A DNA stretch of 64,000 nt from Methylicorpusculum oleiharenae (GCF_009828925.2 NZ_WUTY02000001.1:806001-870000), one strand, 5' to 3'; positions 26,252 through 40,433 are shown, numbered from the stretch's first letter. Numbers and translations are program-made. Notes: a model not told the origin generated them from the sequence alone.

Positions 26252-26267
26252 ATACGACCGGTTGTCT
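26252..26267. promoter_or_regulatory. candidate TetR-family operator
   Basis: atacgaccggttgtct is an imperfect 16-base palindrome centred on ACCGGT (six of eight positions per half-site pair). It lies 10 bases upstream of the repressor gene. NemR/AcuR-like repressors often bind GACC-GGTC palindromes. Confidence 0.45.
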
Positions 26268-26366
26268 CAATCTGTCAAACACTGATTTCATTTAACAAGA
26301 AAAATTGCCGGATAATAAAACTTACACTACTATCAGCAATCATTAATTTTCAGGAGATTGAAGAGC

Positions 26367-26636
26367 ATGAACGATCAAAGTTTGGAGAAAGACGATGATG
26401 ATAATGCTGAATCAGGCAAAGATATCCATCCTTTAGCTAAGTTAAGCGTCGTCGCCGTAGGGACAAAAATTGGCGCGACCGTTATTTTGAAAATGGCCAA
26501 ATACCCTATTTTGCTGTTCGGCATGGGTATTGTCAGCGGCTATTACATCAACAAAAACAGAAAAGAGATTATTGCGGCTGTTGAGGACGTCAAACAATAC
26601 ACCGTGTCTATTGGTAAAAAAAAGGATGAGAATTGA
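26367..26636 (+). CDS. small hypothetical membrane protein
   Basis: An 89-residue protein, not recognised. The first 20 residues are acidic (LEKDDDDNAESGKD). One or two hydrophobic segments follow (about 26-62, ending PILLFGMGIVSGYYI), and the tail is charged (KKKDEN). The ATG at 26367 has CAGGAG upstream; the TTG at 26358 would be too close to it. It is divergent from the TetR gene and convergent with yggS. Confidence 0.7.
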   Translation: MNDQSLEKDDDDNAESGKDIHPLAKLSVVAVGTKIGATVILKMAKYPILLFGMGIVSGYYINKNRKEIIAAVEDVKQYTVSIGKKKDEN

Positions 26637-26668
26637 ACTTCAGTCGGGCTATAAACCGAACCTGCCTG

Positions 26669-27346
26669 TTAATTGCGCTCGCCGAACAACGCCGTTCCGA
26701 TTCTCACGATGGTTGAGCCTTCTTTTATAGCCGCTTCCAAATCATCGCTCATGCCAAAAGAAAAGGTATCCAGCTGGGGTAAATTTAACGCCTTAACTGC
26801 TTCATAAAGTGCGCGATAGGGGAGACATTGACGAGCAAACTCAGTTTCCGGCGCGGGTATCGCCATCACGCCTCTGACGACAATATTCGGCAGGCTTAAG
26901 GCCTCATCAATAAACCCGGGAAGTTCCTGTAAATCAATGCCTGACTTGGTGTTTTCATGGCTGATGTTAACTTGCAGGCAAATATTTAAAGGCGGTAAAT
27001 CAGACGGACGCTGCTCGCTCAAGCGGTGCGCGATTTTTAATCGATCAACGCTGTGCACCCAATGAAAATGACTGGCAATTTGTTTGGTTTTATTCGATTG
27101 AATCGGCCCGATAAAATGCCAGATTATATTGAAAGCGCTCAAGGCGTGTTGCTTTGCCAGTGCCTCCTGAAGATAGCTTTCGCCAAATTGCCGCTGTCCG
27201 GCTTTGTAAGCCTGTGCGATGGTGGATGCACTTTTGGTTTTACTGACGGCCAGCAGTTGCACGGCGCCCGGTAGCCTATGATATTTTGATTCGGCCGCGC
27301 TTATCCGGGATTTTATCTGACTTAATTGATCGGCAATCACTATCAT
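26669..27346 (-). CDS. yggS: YggS-family pyridoxal phosphate homeostasis protein
   Basis: A PLP-binding alanine-racemase-fold protein without known catalytic activity, involved in vitamin B6 and amino acid homeostasis. The 225 residues include the PLP lysine K36 in LLAVSKTKS, FGESYLQEA, the WHFIGPIQSNKTKQIA segment and the C-terminal SFGMSDDLEAAIKEGSTIVRIG (split here by context), all family-typical. The start at 27346 is an ATG without a clear ribosome-binding site; the GTG at 27340 is an alternative. It is divergent from pilT, an order widely conserved in gammaproteobacteria. Confidence 0.95.
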   Translation of the reverse strand: MIVIADQLSQIKSRISAAESKYHRLPGAVQLLAVSKTKSASTIAQAYKAGQRQFGESYLQEALAKQHALSAFNIIWHFIGPIQSNKTKQIASHFHWVHSVDRLKIAHRLSEQRPSDLPPLNICLQVNISHENTKSGIDLQELPGFIDEALSLPNIVVRGVMAIPAPETEFARQCLPYRALYEAVKALNLPQLDTFSFGMSDDLEAAIKEGSTIVRIGTALFGERN

Positions 27347-27464
27347 TGTGGACTGGTTTTATGAAAGGGAGGGGTATTACACAATACCGCTTCAAAAAAT
27401 CAAAGACTTAGTCTAGGCTTAAACCTGTTTAATTTTCAACACAAGGCTAGTTCCAGAGGATTTT

Positions 27465-28502
27465 ATGGATATTGCTGAACTTTTGGCTTTTTCGGTTAAA
27501 AATAACGCATCGGATTTACATTTGTCGGCCGGGTTGCCGCCTATGATACGGGTTGATGGCGATATCAGGCGCATCAACATTCCCGCACTGGATCACAAGG
27601 AGGTCCACGCGCTCATTTATGACATCATGAATGATAAGCAGCGGCGGGATTATGAAGAATTTCTGGAAACCGATTTCTCTTTTGCATTACCGGGCGTCGC
27701 GCGTTTTCGTGTTAACGCGTTTAATCAGGACCGGGGCGCTGCCGCTGTATTCAGAACGATTCCCTCCAAAGTATTGTCTTTGGAAGATCTCAATGCCCCC
27801 AAATTCTTTGAAGAAGTGACCAAAAAGCCCAGAGGGCTGGTATTGGTTACGGGGCCGACAGGCTCCGGCAAATCGACAACGCTGGCGGCGATGATCAACC
27901 ATATCAACACCAATGATTACGCCCATATCTTGACGGTAGAGGACCCTATCGAGTTTGTTCATGAAAGCCAGAAATGCTTGATTAACCAGCGGGAAGTTCA
28001 TAGAGACACCCTTGGCTTTACGGAAGCCTTGCGTTCTGCCTTGCGGGAAGATCCGGATATTATTCTGGTAGGCGAAATGCGCGACCTTGAAACAATCCGG
28101 CTGGCACTGACTGCTGCGGAAACAGGCCACTTGGTTTTTGGCACATTACATACGACATCGGCGGCGAAAACCATTGACCGGATTATCGATGTTTTTCCTG
28201 CGGCAGAAAAGGACATGATCCGGTCTATGTTGTCTGAGTCCTTGCAGGCGGTCATCTCTCAAACACTGCTCAAAAAAGTGGGCGGCGGACGTATCGCTGC
28301 ACATGAGATCATGGTCGGAACACCGGCAATCCGTAACCTGATTCGTGAAGCCAAAGTGGCTCAAATGTATTCAGCCATTCAGACCGGCAGGAAAGAAGGC
28401 ATGCAAACCCTGGATCAAAATTTAAAAGAAATGGTCGACAAAGGACTGGTGACTGCGAAAGCTGCGATGTCTAAATCGGTCAACAAAGATATGTTCCGCT
28501 GA
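27465..28502 (+). CDS. pilT: type IV pilus retraction ATPase PilT
   Basis: Hexameric AAA+ secretion-type ATPase that powers pilus retraction and twitching motility. The 345 residues include an N-terminal PAS-like domain (ASDLHLSAGLPPMIRVDGD), Walker A GPTGSGKST, the Asp box and Walker B (DPDIILVGEMRD), the His box GHLVFGTLHT and the C-terminal AIRNLI retraction motif. The ATG has AGAGGA upstream. pilU follows 10 bases downstream. Confidence 0.98.
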   Translation: MDIAELLAFSVKNNASDLHLSAGLPPMIRVDGDIRRINIPALDHKEVHALIYDIMNDKQRRDYEEFLETDFSFALPGVARFRVNAFNQDRGAAAVFRTIPSKVLSLEDLNAPKFFEEVTKKPRGLVLVTGPTGSGKSTTLAAMINHINTNDYAHILTVEDPIEFVHESQKCLINQREVHRDTLGFTEALRSALREDPDIILVGEMRDLETIRLALTAAETGHLVFGTLHTTSAAKTIDRIIDVFPAAEKDMIRSMLSESLQAVISQTLLKKVGGGRIAAHEIMVGTPAIRNLIREAKVAQMYSAIQTGRKEGMQTLDQNLKEMVDKGLVTAKAAMSKSVNKDMFR

Positions 28503-28512
28503 GGCAATCGAC

Positions 28513-29637
28513 ATGGATTTTAAGCCGTTACTGGAAATCATGGTTCAGCAAAAAGCGTCCGACTTGTTTATTACAACCGGTCGGCCGCCGACCATAAAAG
28601 TCGATGGCAAATTAATTGAGCTGTCAAAATCCAAATTGAATACCCAGCAAGCTGAAGCCATTGTCACCGGCATCATGAATCAGCGGCAAAAAGATGAATT
28701 TGAAAATACCAAGGAATGCCAGTTTGCGATCAGTTACACTGATTTAGGCCGCTTCAGGGTCAGCGCTTATACTCAGCGCGATACGCCGGGCATGGTATTA
28801 AGACGCATAGAAACGAATATTCCTGACGCCGAAGACTTGAATTTACCGCCGGTACTTAAAACATTGGTGATGAATAAACGGGGACTAGTTCTTTTTGTTG
28901 GCGGAACAGGCACCGGTAAATCAAGCTCCCTTGCGTCACTGATCAAATACCGCAATCAAAACACCTCGGGGCACATTATCACTATTGAAGATCCGCTTGA
29001 GTTCATGCACCCGCATCTTGGCTGCATTGTGACTCAGCGCGAGGTGGGCATGGATACCGAATCATATGAAGTCGCTTTAAAAAATACGCTGCGGCAGGCG
29101 CCGGATGTCATTTTGATCGGTGAGGTCAGAACCCGCGAAACCATGCAGCAGGCTATTACTTTTGCCGAAACAGGGCATCTGTGTTTAACCACTCTGCATG
29201 CGAACAATGCCAATCAGGCCATTGACCGAATTCTGCATTTTTTCCCCGATGAAATGCATGGGCAGTTATTTATGGACTTGTCTATGAATCTTCGCGGCAT
29301 TGTTGCACAGCAATTGATTGCCCGCGCGGATGGCAAGGGCCGTTATCCTGCGATTGAAATACTGATCAACACACCGCTGGTATCCGACTATATCCGGAAA
29401 GGTGAAGTACACAAGCTTAAAGAGTTGATGAAAACATCGCGAGAGCAAGGGATGCAAACTTTCGACCAAGCCCTCTACGATCTGTATGTGGCAGGCAAGA
29501 TCAGTTATGAAGATGCTCTCAATTCTGCAGATTCAAGAAATGAAGTAAGACTGATGATCAAGCTGGGAGCAGAAAGTCTGGCGGGTGGTTCAGAAATGAA
29601 TTTACAAGAAGAAGATGATCTTAACCGGCTTTACTGA
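28513..29637 (+). CDS. pilU: PilT-dependent pilus retraction ATPase PilU
   Basis: PilT paralogue of 374 residues that assists PilT in retraction under load. It has ASDLFITTGRPPTIKVDGK near the start, Walker A GGTGTGKSS, Walker B PDVILIGEVRT and the His box GHLCLTTLHA. The C-terminal acidic tail (NLQEEDDLNRLY) is typical of PilU rather than PilT. It lies 10 bases after pilT in the same operon. Confidence 0.97.
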   Translation: MDFKPLLEIMVQQKASDLFITTGRPPTIKVDGKLIELSKSKLNTQQAEAIVTGIMNQRQKDEFENTKECQFAISYTDLGRFRVSAYTQRDTPGMVLRRIETNIPDAEDLNLPPVLKTLVMNKRGLVLFVGGTGTGKSSSLASLIKYRNQNTSGHIITIEDPLEFMHPHLGCIVTQREVGMDTESYEVALKNTLRQAPDVILIGEVRTRETMQQAITFAETGHLCLTTLHANNANQAIDRILHFFPDEMHGQLFMDLSMNLRGIVAQQLIARADGKGRYPAIEILINTPLVSDYIRKGEVHKLKELMKTSREQGMQTFDQALYDLYVAGKISYEDALNSADSRNEVRLMIKLGAESLAGGSEMNLQEEDDLNRLY

Positions 29638-29662
29638 TTCTGATAAATCAGCCGCGTATTTC

Positions 29663-29830
29663 CGGCAATTCCCAGTTTGATGACAAATAAGAGGCGGCAG
29701 CGTAAGCTTTGCGGGGATGTTGGCAGCAGGGATGCTGCCGTCAAGCCCCCATGGATGGGTCTACGGCGTTCCTCGCAAGGCTTACGCCGTCCCTCAAAGC
29801 CAGATTAAAAGTTCAAATTGGAAATTGCTG
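29663..29830. mobile_element. MITE-like element, copy 3 (long form)
   Basis: Ends cggcaattcccagtttga and tcaaattggaaattgctg match the copies at 20615 and 23690. This copy is 168 bases because of an internal palindromic region (gcggcagcgtaagctttgcg and its inverse near 29775). Flanks gcgtatttc and gcgtattgc match in eight of nine positions, as for an aged target-site duplication. It fills most of the pilU-djlA gap; the rest of that gap shows nothing else. Confidence 0.75.
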
Positions 29831-29919
29831 GCGTATTGCAACGTTTCGCCGCCTCTATCCTCCGCTATTTTTGTCTCATGTATTTTACTGTTGTCCGGAT
29901 GGCATGGTTTACGAAAGCT

Positions 29920-30732
29920 TTATCGTCCTGATTTTCGAGTTTCAGTGATGGTTTCATAAGCTTTTCGGATACGCTGGGTTTTTTCTTTGGCCAAGGTCAT
30001 CATTTCTTCAGGCAATCCTTTAGCAACGAGCTTATCCGGGTGATGCTGACTGATTAAGCGGCGATAGGCTTTTTTGATATCGCTGTCCGAAGCGTCAGAA
30101 GTCAAACCTAAAATGGCATAAGCATCACTGAGATTGTCTTGTTTTTTGACCGGATGCTGACTTTGCTGATGATGAGAATAAAACCGTTGCTGTGCATTGA
30201 CTTGCAATTTGATGCGCTCGTATTCAAAACGAGAAATGCCCAACCGATGACAAATATGCAACAGAAGATGGTCCTCTATGGCATGCAATTGTCCGTCGGC
30301 CAACGCTGACTGTAATTGAATTTCCAAAAACATCCTGATCAAATTCGTGCGACGGTGGCATTCCCTGCGAAACTGATCCAGCACGTCATCCAAAGGAAAA
30401 TCATTATTTTTCCCTTGCTGAAACAAATTAATCGCCGTCGTCCTCATGGCCTCTGATAAAGACAGTTGTGTCATGATTTGCTTGGCCATGTTGATTTCTG
30501 CTTCGGAAACCCGGCCATCGGCTTTGGCGATATGCCCCATGACAGAAAATGTGGCGGTAAAAAACGCCATTTGCACCCGATGCGCATCACCCGGCCCAAA
30601 GGATTCGTCAGTCACCGAGTGATCCATGCCAACATCGAATTGATGACCTAAAGAGGCACCTAGAATCGCACCCAGCGGGCCGCCCATCAGAAAGCCAAAT
30701 GCACCGCCAAAGATTTTACCTAACCAACTCAT
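29920..30732 (-). CDS. djlA: DnaJ-like co-chaperone DjlA
   Basis: Membrane-anchored J-domain co-chaperone of DnaK. The 270 residues comprise an N-terminal glycine-rich membrane segment (about 8-30), a TerB-like helical domain (about 55-180) and a C-terminal J domain with the essential HPDK motif (SQHHPDKLVAKG). The ATG at 30732 gives MSWLGKIFGG, matching the known DjlA start; the TTG at 30747 is unlikely. It is divergent from purC. Confidence 0.94.
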   Translation of the reverse strand: MSWLGKIFGGAFGFLMGGPLGAILGASLGHQFDVGMDHSVTDESFGPGDAHRVQMAFFTATFSVMGHIAKADGRVSEAEINMAKQIMTQLSLSEAMRTTAINLFQQGKNNDFPLDDVLDQFRRECHRRTNLIRMFLEIQLQSALADGQLHAIEDHLLLHICHRLGISRFEYERIKLQVNAQQRFYSHHQQSQHPVKKQDNLSDAYAILGLTSDASDSDIKKAYRRLISQHHPDKLVAKGLPEEMMTLAKEKTQRIRKAYETITETRKSGR

Positions 30733-30801
30733 GGATATGAAACTCAAGGAACAAAACGATGTTAGAATTATGCCATTAATTTTTATTTCAAGTGAGGCAT
30801 T

Positions 30802-31695
30802 ATGAGCGCGCCGTCGGTTCTATTCGAATCATCTCTATCAAATCTTAAGCTGCTCGCTCGCGGCAAGGTGCGTGATATTTACGATATTGATGACAAGCAC
30901 ATGCTGATTGTCACAACGGACCGCTTATCGGCTTTTGATGTGATACTCCCTGACCCTATCCCTGGTAAAGGTCTGGTGTTATCGCATGTGTCCAATTTTT
31001 GGTTCGAAAAAATGGCGCACGTCTTACCCAATCACCTGTCCGGCATGACTTTGGCCGAGGCGGTTCCTGATGCGGCCGAGAGAGAACAAATTGAAGGACG
31101 CGCCATTGTCGTCAAAAAACTGAAACCGTTACCGGTTGAAGCCATTGTCCGCGGCTACATCATAGGTTCAGGCTGGAAAGATTATCAGGCCTCCGGAGCT
31201 ATTTGCGGCATTCAGTTACCGGAAGGACTGCAGCAGGCCCAGCAATTACCTGAGCCCATTTTTACACCCTCGTCAAAAGCTGCCGTGGGCGATCATGATG
31301 AAAATATTTCGTTTGCCCAAACCGTCGCGTTACTCGGCGGGGCAATGGCGGAGCAGGTTCGTAAGGCCAGTTTAACCCTATATCAAGAAGCGGCCGCTTA
31401 TGCCCTAGAGAGAGGCATTATTATTGCCGATACCAAATTTGAGTTTGGCTTGGATGAGCAAGGCGCGCTGCATCTGATTGATGAGGTTTTAACGCCCGAC
31501 TCTTCAAGGTTCTGGCCGGCCGATCAATACCGGGTAGGCATCAGCCCGCCCAGTTTTGACAAGCAATATGTACGGGATTATCTTGAAACGCTGGCATGGG
31601 ATAAAAAACCTCCCGCACCTCATTTGCCCGAGGACGTGATTCAGCGGACTGCTGAAAAATATCATGAAGCTGAGGCTCAGTTGACGCGCGCTTGA
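30802..31695 (+). CDS. purC: SAICAR synthase
   Basis: Phosphoribosylaminoimidazole-succinocarboxamide synthase, which joins aspartate to CAIR in purine synthesis. At 297 residues it is the longer form found in yeast and part of the bacteria rather than the roughly 237-residue E. coli form. Signature blocks are [66 protein letters not shown] and the [14 protein letters not shown] segment. The ATG has GTGAGG upstream. It is convergent with radC. Confidence 0.97.
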   Translation: MSAPSVLFESSLSNLKLLARGKVRDIYDIDDKHMLIVTTDRLSAFDVILPDPIPGKGLVLSHVSNFWFEKMAHVLPNHLSGMTLAEAVPDAAEREQIEGRAIVVKKLKPLPVEAIVRGYIIGSGWKDYQASGAICGIQLPEGLQQAQQLPEPIFTPSSKAAVGDHDENISFAQTVALLGGAMAEQVRKASLTLYQEAAAYALERGIIIADTKFEFGLDEQGALHLIDEVLTPDSSRFWPADQYRVGISPPSFDKQYVRDYLETLAWDKKPPAPHLPEDVIQRTAEKYHEAEAQLTRA

Positions 31696-31716
31696 TGTTA
31701 GATTTTTTTCTGGGAT

Positions 31717-32391
31717 TTACAGCAATCCGTGCTCGGCAAATGAATAAGGCTGGCCGTCACCGACAATAAAATGATCCAGCAGGCGGATATCAAACAGCGA
31801 CAAGGCTTGCTTGAGTTTGTCGGTGATTTGTTTATCAGCCTGACTCGGTTCGTTAATTCCGGACGGATGGTTATGCGCAAAAATCACTGCGGCCGCATTA
31901 TGATGCAACGTTCGCTTGACGACTTCCCGGGGATAAACGGCCGCGCTGTCAATCGTGCCCCGGAACAATTCTTCAAACTTGATCACCCGGTGTTGGTTAT
32001 CTAGAAATAAACAGGCAAAAACTTCATAGCTGTATCCTCTTAATTGGGCGCTAAGGTAAGCCCGAGTGATCTCCGGACTGGTCAAGGCGTCACCTCGCTG
32101 AAGGATCTCGTGAAAATGGCGTCGGGCCATTTCCAGGACGGCTTGCATTTGTGCATATTTTGCCGGACCCAGCCCATTACTTTGACAAAAGCGCTGCTGA
32201 CTGGCGTCTAACAACGTGCGTAGCGAGCCGAATTCGATCAGCAAGGTGCGAGCCAGATCAACAGCGGTTTGACCGGGCGTGCCTGTACGCAGAAAAATTG
32301 CCAGTAACTCAGCATCGGTCAAAGAACCGGCGCCTTTTTGCAGTAACTTTTCTCTTGGCCGCTCATCTGCAGGCCAGTCCTTGATTGTCAT
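31717..32391 (-). CDS. radC: RadC-family JAB domain protein
   Basis: A 224-residue protein of the RadC/UPF0758 family. An N-terminal helix-hairpin-helix-like domain ([20 protein letters not shown]) is followed by a JAMM/JAB metalloprotease-like domain with [16 protein letters not shown]; the HxHPSG metal motif is intact. The old link to recombination repair was withdrawn and the function is uncertain. The family often lies directly upstream of and divergent from coaBC, as here. Confidence 0.95.
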   Translation of the reverse strand: MTIKDWPADERPREKLLQKGAGSLTDAELLAIFLRTGTPGQTAVDLARTLLIEFGSLRTLLDASQQRFCQSNGLGPAKYAQMQAVLEMARRHFHEILQRGDALTSPEITRAYLSAQLRGYSYEVFACLFLDNQHRVIKFEELFRGTIDSAAVYPREVVKRTLHHNAAAVIFAHNHPSGINEPSQADKQITDKLKQALSLFDIRLLDHFIVGDGQPYSFAEHGLL

Positions 32392-32512
32392 GGAGCCACT
32401 CCATCAGACCTAAAATTTAAGGATAGGAGAAATTAGCTATACTTGCCATAATGACCAGTTGGTTTTTTGACGGTGAAAAGGGGTTAATTGAAAACGCGTA
32501 GCGGCTCACCCG

Positions 32513-32612
32513 CTCCCATTTCATTGGGTGTAGGTGCTTGATTTCAAAGGACGCATGAAACCGTCCCTGTTGCAGAAGCTTTTTCAATCAATCATCTACA
32601 CCCTCAATTCCA
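32513..32612. repeat. Second dispersed repeat family, copy A
   Basis: Contains cattgggtgtaggtgcttga, a central tccctgttgcagaagctttt and the end tcaatcaatcatctacaccc. The outer parts are inverted relatives of each other. Copies B (38871-38985) and C (44021-44160, opposite orientation) share these blocks. It is non-coding and lies between radC and coaBC. Confidence 0.65.
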
Positions 32613-32662
32613 AACGGACGGGTAGTAACGAAAACTCTTTGATATTTAAAAGTTGAGCGAAA

Positions 32663-33871
32663 ATTATTAGCAAGCATATTTTACTCGCCGTATCAGGCGG
32701 CATTGCGGCCTATAAAGCTGCGGAACTGGTCCGGTTGTTACGGAAACAGGCCTTTGACGTGCGTGTCGTTATGACTAAGTCCGCTCAAGCATTTATCAGC
32801 CCGCTTACTTTTCAAGCCTTATCAGGCCATCCTGTCGGCACTCAATTGCTGGATGAAAACCAGGAACATGTAATGGGGCATATCAATCTGGCACGTTGGG
32901 CGGACAGTGTGCTCGTTGCCCCTGCTACGGCCAATTGCATTGCCAAATTCAGCCATGGCTTGTCTGATGACTTGGTATCAACCCTTGTTTTAGCCGCGAC
33001 TTGCCCTGTCTTTGTTGCGCCGGCAATGAATCAGGCGATGTGGAACAAAGCCGTGACTCAAGAGAATGTGACGCGTCTTAACCGGGATGGCTTCAGATTC
33101 ATTGGCCCGGCGACCGGTGAACAAGCCTGCGGGGAAATCGGATACGGCCGCATGGCCGAGCCGCCCGTCATCTGCGAGACGCTTTCACAGTTTTTCAGCC
33201 GCGAAGAAGGCGAACTATCGGGTAAAAAAGTGTTGATCAGCGCGGGTCCGACTCGCGAGCCTATTGATCCGGTCCGATTCATCACCAATCGAAGCTCAGG
33301 CAAAATGGGCTTTGCACTTGCAGAGGCCGCGATCGAAGCCGGCGCAATCGTTACATTGGTCAGCGGCCCTGTTGCTTTAGCGCCGCCTCTCAATTGCCGG
33401 ATCATTAATGTCGAATCTGCTGCACAAATGCATGAGGCCGTTATTGCCGTAGCGCCCGGCAGCGATGTTTATATAGGTGCAGCCGCAGTGGCTGATTACA
33501 GCCCGAATGCTAATCAGCCGGAAAAAATTAAAAAAAACGAAACCACGCTGATTCTTGAGTTATTCAAGACCCGGGATATTCTTGCCGACGTGGCTGCATT
33601 CCAAGAACAAAGGCCTTTTACCGTCGGATTTGCCGCCGAGACACACGATCTGGAGCGGTATGCAAAGGATAAATTAGCGAAAAAAAATCTTGATATGATT
33701 GCGGCAAATTGGGTGGGCAAAGACCAGGGCGGTTTTGATAGAGATCAAAATGCGCTGCAGGTCTACTGGAAGGGAGGGGAAAAACACTTGGAAATGACGG
33801 ATAAATCCCAGCTGGCCAGACAATTAATAAAGTTAATCGCAGAGAAAATGAATGAAAAAAATACAACTTAA
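32663..33871 (+). CDS. coaBC: CoaBC, bifunctional coenzyme A biosynthesis protein
   Basis: Phosphopantothenoylcysteine decarboxylase (CoaC) fused to phosphopantothenate-cysteine ligase (CoaB). The CoaC half has [28 protein letters not shown] and [13 protein letters not shown]; the CoaB half has [20 protein letters not shown] and the KIKK motif. The first standard start codon in frame is TTG at 32735, which would delete the essential GGIAAYK flavin motif. An in-frame stop at 32654 leaves only GCG AAA ATT ATT AGC before the conserved SKHILL. I therefore place the start at one of the AUU codons (32663 or 32666), giving about 402 residues, the family length. A sequencing error is the alternative. 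The end overlaps dut by 20 bases. Confidence 0.88.
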   Translation: MISKHILLAVSGGIAAYKAAELVRLLRKQAFDVRVVMTKSAQAFISPLTFQALSGHPVGTQLLDENQEHVMGHINLARWADSVLVAPATANCIAKFSHGLSDDLVSTLVLAATCPVFVAPAMNQAMWNKAVTQENVTRLNRDGFRFIGPATGEQACGEIGYGRMAEPPVICETLSQFFSREEGELSGKKVLISAGPTREPIDPVRFITNRSSGKMGFALAEAAIEAGAIVTLVSGPVALAPPLNCRIINVESAAQMHEAVIAVAPGSDVYIGAAAVADYSPNANQPEKIKKNETTLILELFKTRDILADVAAFQEQRPFTVGFAAETHDLERYAKDKLAKKNLDMIAANWVGKDQGGFDRDQNALQVYWKGGEKHLEMTDKSQLARQLIKLIAEKMNEKNTT

Positions 33872-34307
33872 AGTTCTGGATGACCGGCTAGGCAAGCAAA
33901 TTCCATTACCGGATTATGCCACTTCAGGATCGGCAGGATTCGATTTAAGAGCGTGTCTTACGGAACCGCTTACCTTAAATCCTGGTGAAACAAGCCTTAT
34001 TCCTACCGGCATCGCCATTCATATTGAGGATAAACAACTGGCGGCAATGATTTTACCGAGGTCTGGACTAGGCCATAAACATGGCATCGTATTGGGTAAT
34101 TTGGTCGGACTGATTGATTCAGATTATCAAGGTCAAATTTATGTGTCTTGCTGGAACCGGGGACAAACCATTTTTAAAATAGAAATCGGCGAGAGAATAG
34201 CGCAGATGATATTTGTTCCCGTGGTACAAGCTGAATTTGAGTGCGTTGAATCGTTTGATCAAAGTATGCGCGGCACCGGCGGATTTGGTCATACAGGAAG
34301 AGAATAA
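33852..34307 (+). CDS. dut: dUTP diphosphatase
   Basis: Trimeric dUTPase that hydrolyses dUTP to dUMP, keeping uracil out of DNA. The 151 residues contain the five family motifs, including [35 protein letters not shown] and the C-terminal [11 protein letters not shown]. Length is standard. The ATG overlaps the coaBC end by 20 bases, a conserved gammaproteobacterial arrangement. Confidence 0.97.
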   Translation: MKKIQLKVLDDRLGKQIPLPDYATSGSAGFDLRACLTEPLTLNPGETSLIPTGIAIHIEDKQLAAMILPRSGLGHKHGIVLGNLVGLIDSDYQGQIYVSCWNRGQTIFKIEIGERIAQMIFVPVVQAEFECVESFDQSMRGTGGFGHTGRE

Positions 34308-34325
34308 TTACTCGGGAGCACATTG

Positions 34326-38733
<4,408 letters not shown>

Positions 38734-38870
38734 AGATAGTTAAGCGCGATTCAAATTGTTAGGCATAAAGAACAGCAGCATAATTTTTATGTGTGACTTG
38801 AACTAGTCACTTTGTTATAAATTACCCATTACTGGCCGGGTAAACTTTTTTAGTAACTTCTCGCCTGCTT

Positions 38871-38985
38871 TGTATTGAGGGTGCTGGTGATTAATTTCAA
38901 AGGATGCGTAAATAAGTCCCTGTTGCAGAAGCCTTTTCAATGAACCTCCTGCACCCGATAAAATTGAAGGGGTGAGCAGATATCT
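38871..38985. repeat. Second dispersed repeat family, copy B
   Basis: Shares with copies A and C the blocks gggtgctggtgattaatttc, aaaggatgcgtaaataagtc, cctgttgcagaagccttttc and ggggtgagcagatatc. It is non-coding and lies in the 300-base gap between the DUF4124 gene and yggT, which otherwise shows only AT-rich sequence. Confidence 0.65.
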
Positions 38986-39033
38986 TTTTAATTGTTTGCG
39001 ATTGTAGAAGAAAATTTACTTCCCTGTATACAT

Positions 39034-39609
39034 TTATCCAATTAACCCTGCCAATTGGTGAAGCGGCGGCAGCAGCACCATTTTAGCCAGTTGCAGTAAA
39101 ATGAGGGCCGCTAATGGTGTTAAATCAACGCCGCCAAAATTCGGTATGAAACTGCGGCACAATCTGAGTAATGGCTCGCTAAGGCTGTAAAGTAATGAAG
39201 ATGCAGCGTCAAAAGCCCCTGGATTGAGCCAGCTCAACAGGGCTCGTGCAAATATCGCAAAAATAAAAATATTTAAAAGCAGCGAAATCACTTGTGTAAA
39301 AGAGAGGATCAACAAAGCAGCAAAGCCTATTGACACGCCTTTTAACAAAAGAATGGAAAAATCGGCCGTCATTTGTAAAACCATCACCAAAACCAGCGAG
39401 GATGTGTCAATTTTTCCCACTGATGGAATGAACCGGCGCAATAATTTGATGGGAGGATGGGTCGCTTTTACCAAAAACTGAGAGATGGGATTGTAAAAGT
39501 CGGCGTTACTCCATTGCAGGAGAAAACGTAGCATGACCGCTAAAATGTACAGCGAAAATAACGTGTCAATCAAAAATATTGCCGGATTTGACATATAAGA
39601 AGTATCCAT
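39034..39609 (-). CDS. yggT: YggT-family membrane protein
   Basis: A 191-residue protein with two copies of the YggT domain, each with two hydrophobic helices and the pattern FLVKATHPPIKLLRRFIPSV or LLYSLSEPLLRLCRSFIPNF. It is an inner-membrane protein of unknown role, sometimes linked to osmotic shock or cell division. I choose the ATG at 39609, which overlaps the proC stop as TGATG and has GGGAG seven bases upstream; the ATG at 39615 would be too close to that site. Confidence 0.93.
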   Translation of the reverse strand: MDTSYMSNPAIFLIDTLFSLYILAVMLRFLLQWSNADFYNPISQFLVKATHPPIKLLRRFIPSVGKIDTSSLVLVMVLQMTADFSILLLKGVSIGFAALLILSFTQVISLLLNIFIFAIFARALLSWLNPGAFDAASSLLYSLSEPLLRLCRSFIPNFGGVDLTPLAALILLQLAKMVLLPPLHQLAGLIG

Positions 39610-40433
39610 CAGCATTCTCCCAGTTGTTTGGACATTTCAATTGAACGGTCTTTGGCCGCTTTTATCGCTTTTTCAACAAGACTCGAAAAACCGGCGTGCT
39701 CGAAAGTTTCTATCGCCGCCTGCGTCGTGCCGCCGGGTGAGGTGACCCGTTTGCGTAATTGCTCAGGCGATTCGCTAGCCTCCAGCGCAATTTTTGCAGC
39801 GCCTAAAGCAGTTTGCTGGACCAGCAACCTGGCCGTTTGTTCATCCATACCCAGTTCCAATGCCGTTTTTTCCATCGCTTCCATCAACAGAAAAAAGTAG
39901 GCCGGCCCACTGCCCGAAATTGCGGTAACTGTATCGAGCTGACTTTCTTCATCAAACCATAAAGAAACACCCACAGAACGCATTATATTTTCTGCCAGGT
40001 CACGCTGCTCAGCACTGACATTGGCATTGGCATGCAAGCCTGTTGCTCCGGTTAATACCAATGCGGGTGTATTGGGCATACAGCGGACAATCGCTACTTT
40101 TTCTCCCAGCCAATGACTCAAGGATCGTTGCGGTATTCCTGCCGCGATAGAAACGACGAGTTGTTGCGGGTTCAAATAAGGCGCAATGGCCTGTGATACT
40201 TCTTTGATAACTTGTGGCTTAACCGCCAGGACAATAATTTCAACTTTTTCGATAAGCCCTCTGCTACTGTCGGCTGTGTTAATCTGATGTCCGGCCGCCA
40301 AAGCATCGGCCGCCTGATGGTTGACATCATGAACCCAGAGATCGCCGGAAGAATGGCCGCTGGCTATGAGGCCAGCAATAAGACTGGAGGCCATGTTGCC
40401 ACCACCGATAAAACCAATTTTTTTCGTTTTCAT
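39609..40433 (-). CDS. proC: pyrroline-5-carboxylate reductase
   Basis: NAD(P)H-dependent final enzyme of proline biosynthesis. The 274 residues include the Rossmann motif IGFIGGGNMASSLIAGL, AVKPQVIKEV, the signature RCMPNTPALVLTGATGL, TAISGSGPAYFFLLMEAM and RKRVTSPGGTTQAAIETFE. Length is typical. It is translationally coupled to yggT. It is divergent from the radical SAM gene across 90 bases. Confidence 0.97.
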   Translation of the reverse strand: MKTKKIGFIGGGNMASSLIAGLIASGHSSGDLWVHDVNHQAADALAAGHQINTADSSRGLIEKVEIIVLAVKPQVIKEVSQAIAPYLNPQQLVVSIAAGIPQRSLSHWLGEKVAIVRCMPNTPALVLTGATGLHANANVSAEQRDLAENIMRSVGVSLWFDEESQLDTVTAISGSGPAYFFLLMEAMEKTALELGMDEQTARLLVQQTALGAAKIALEASESPEQLRKRVTSPGGTTQAAIETFEHAGFSSLVEKAIKAAKDRSIEMSKQLGEC

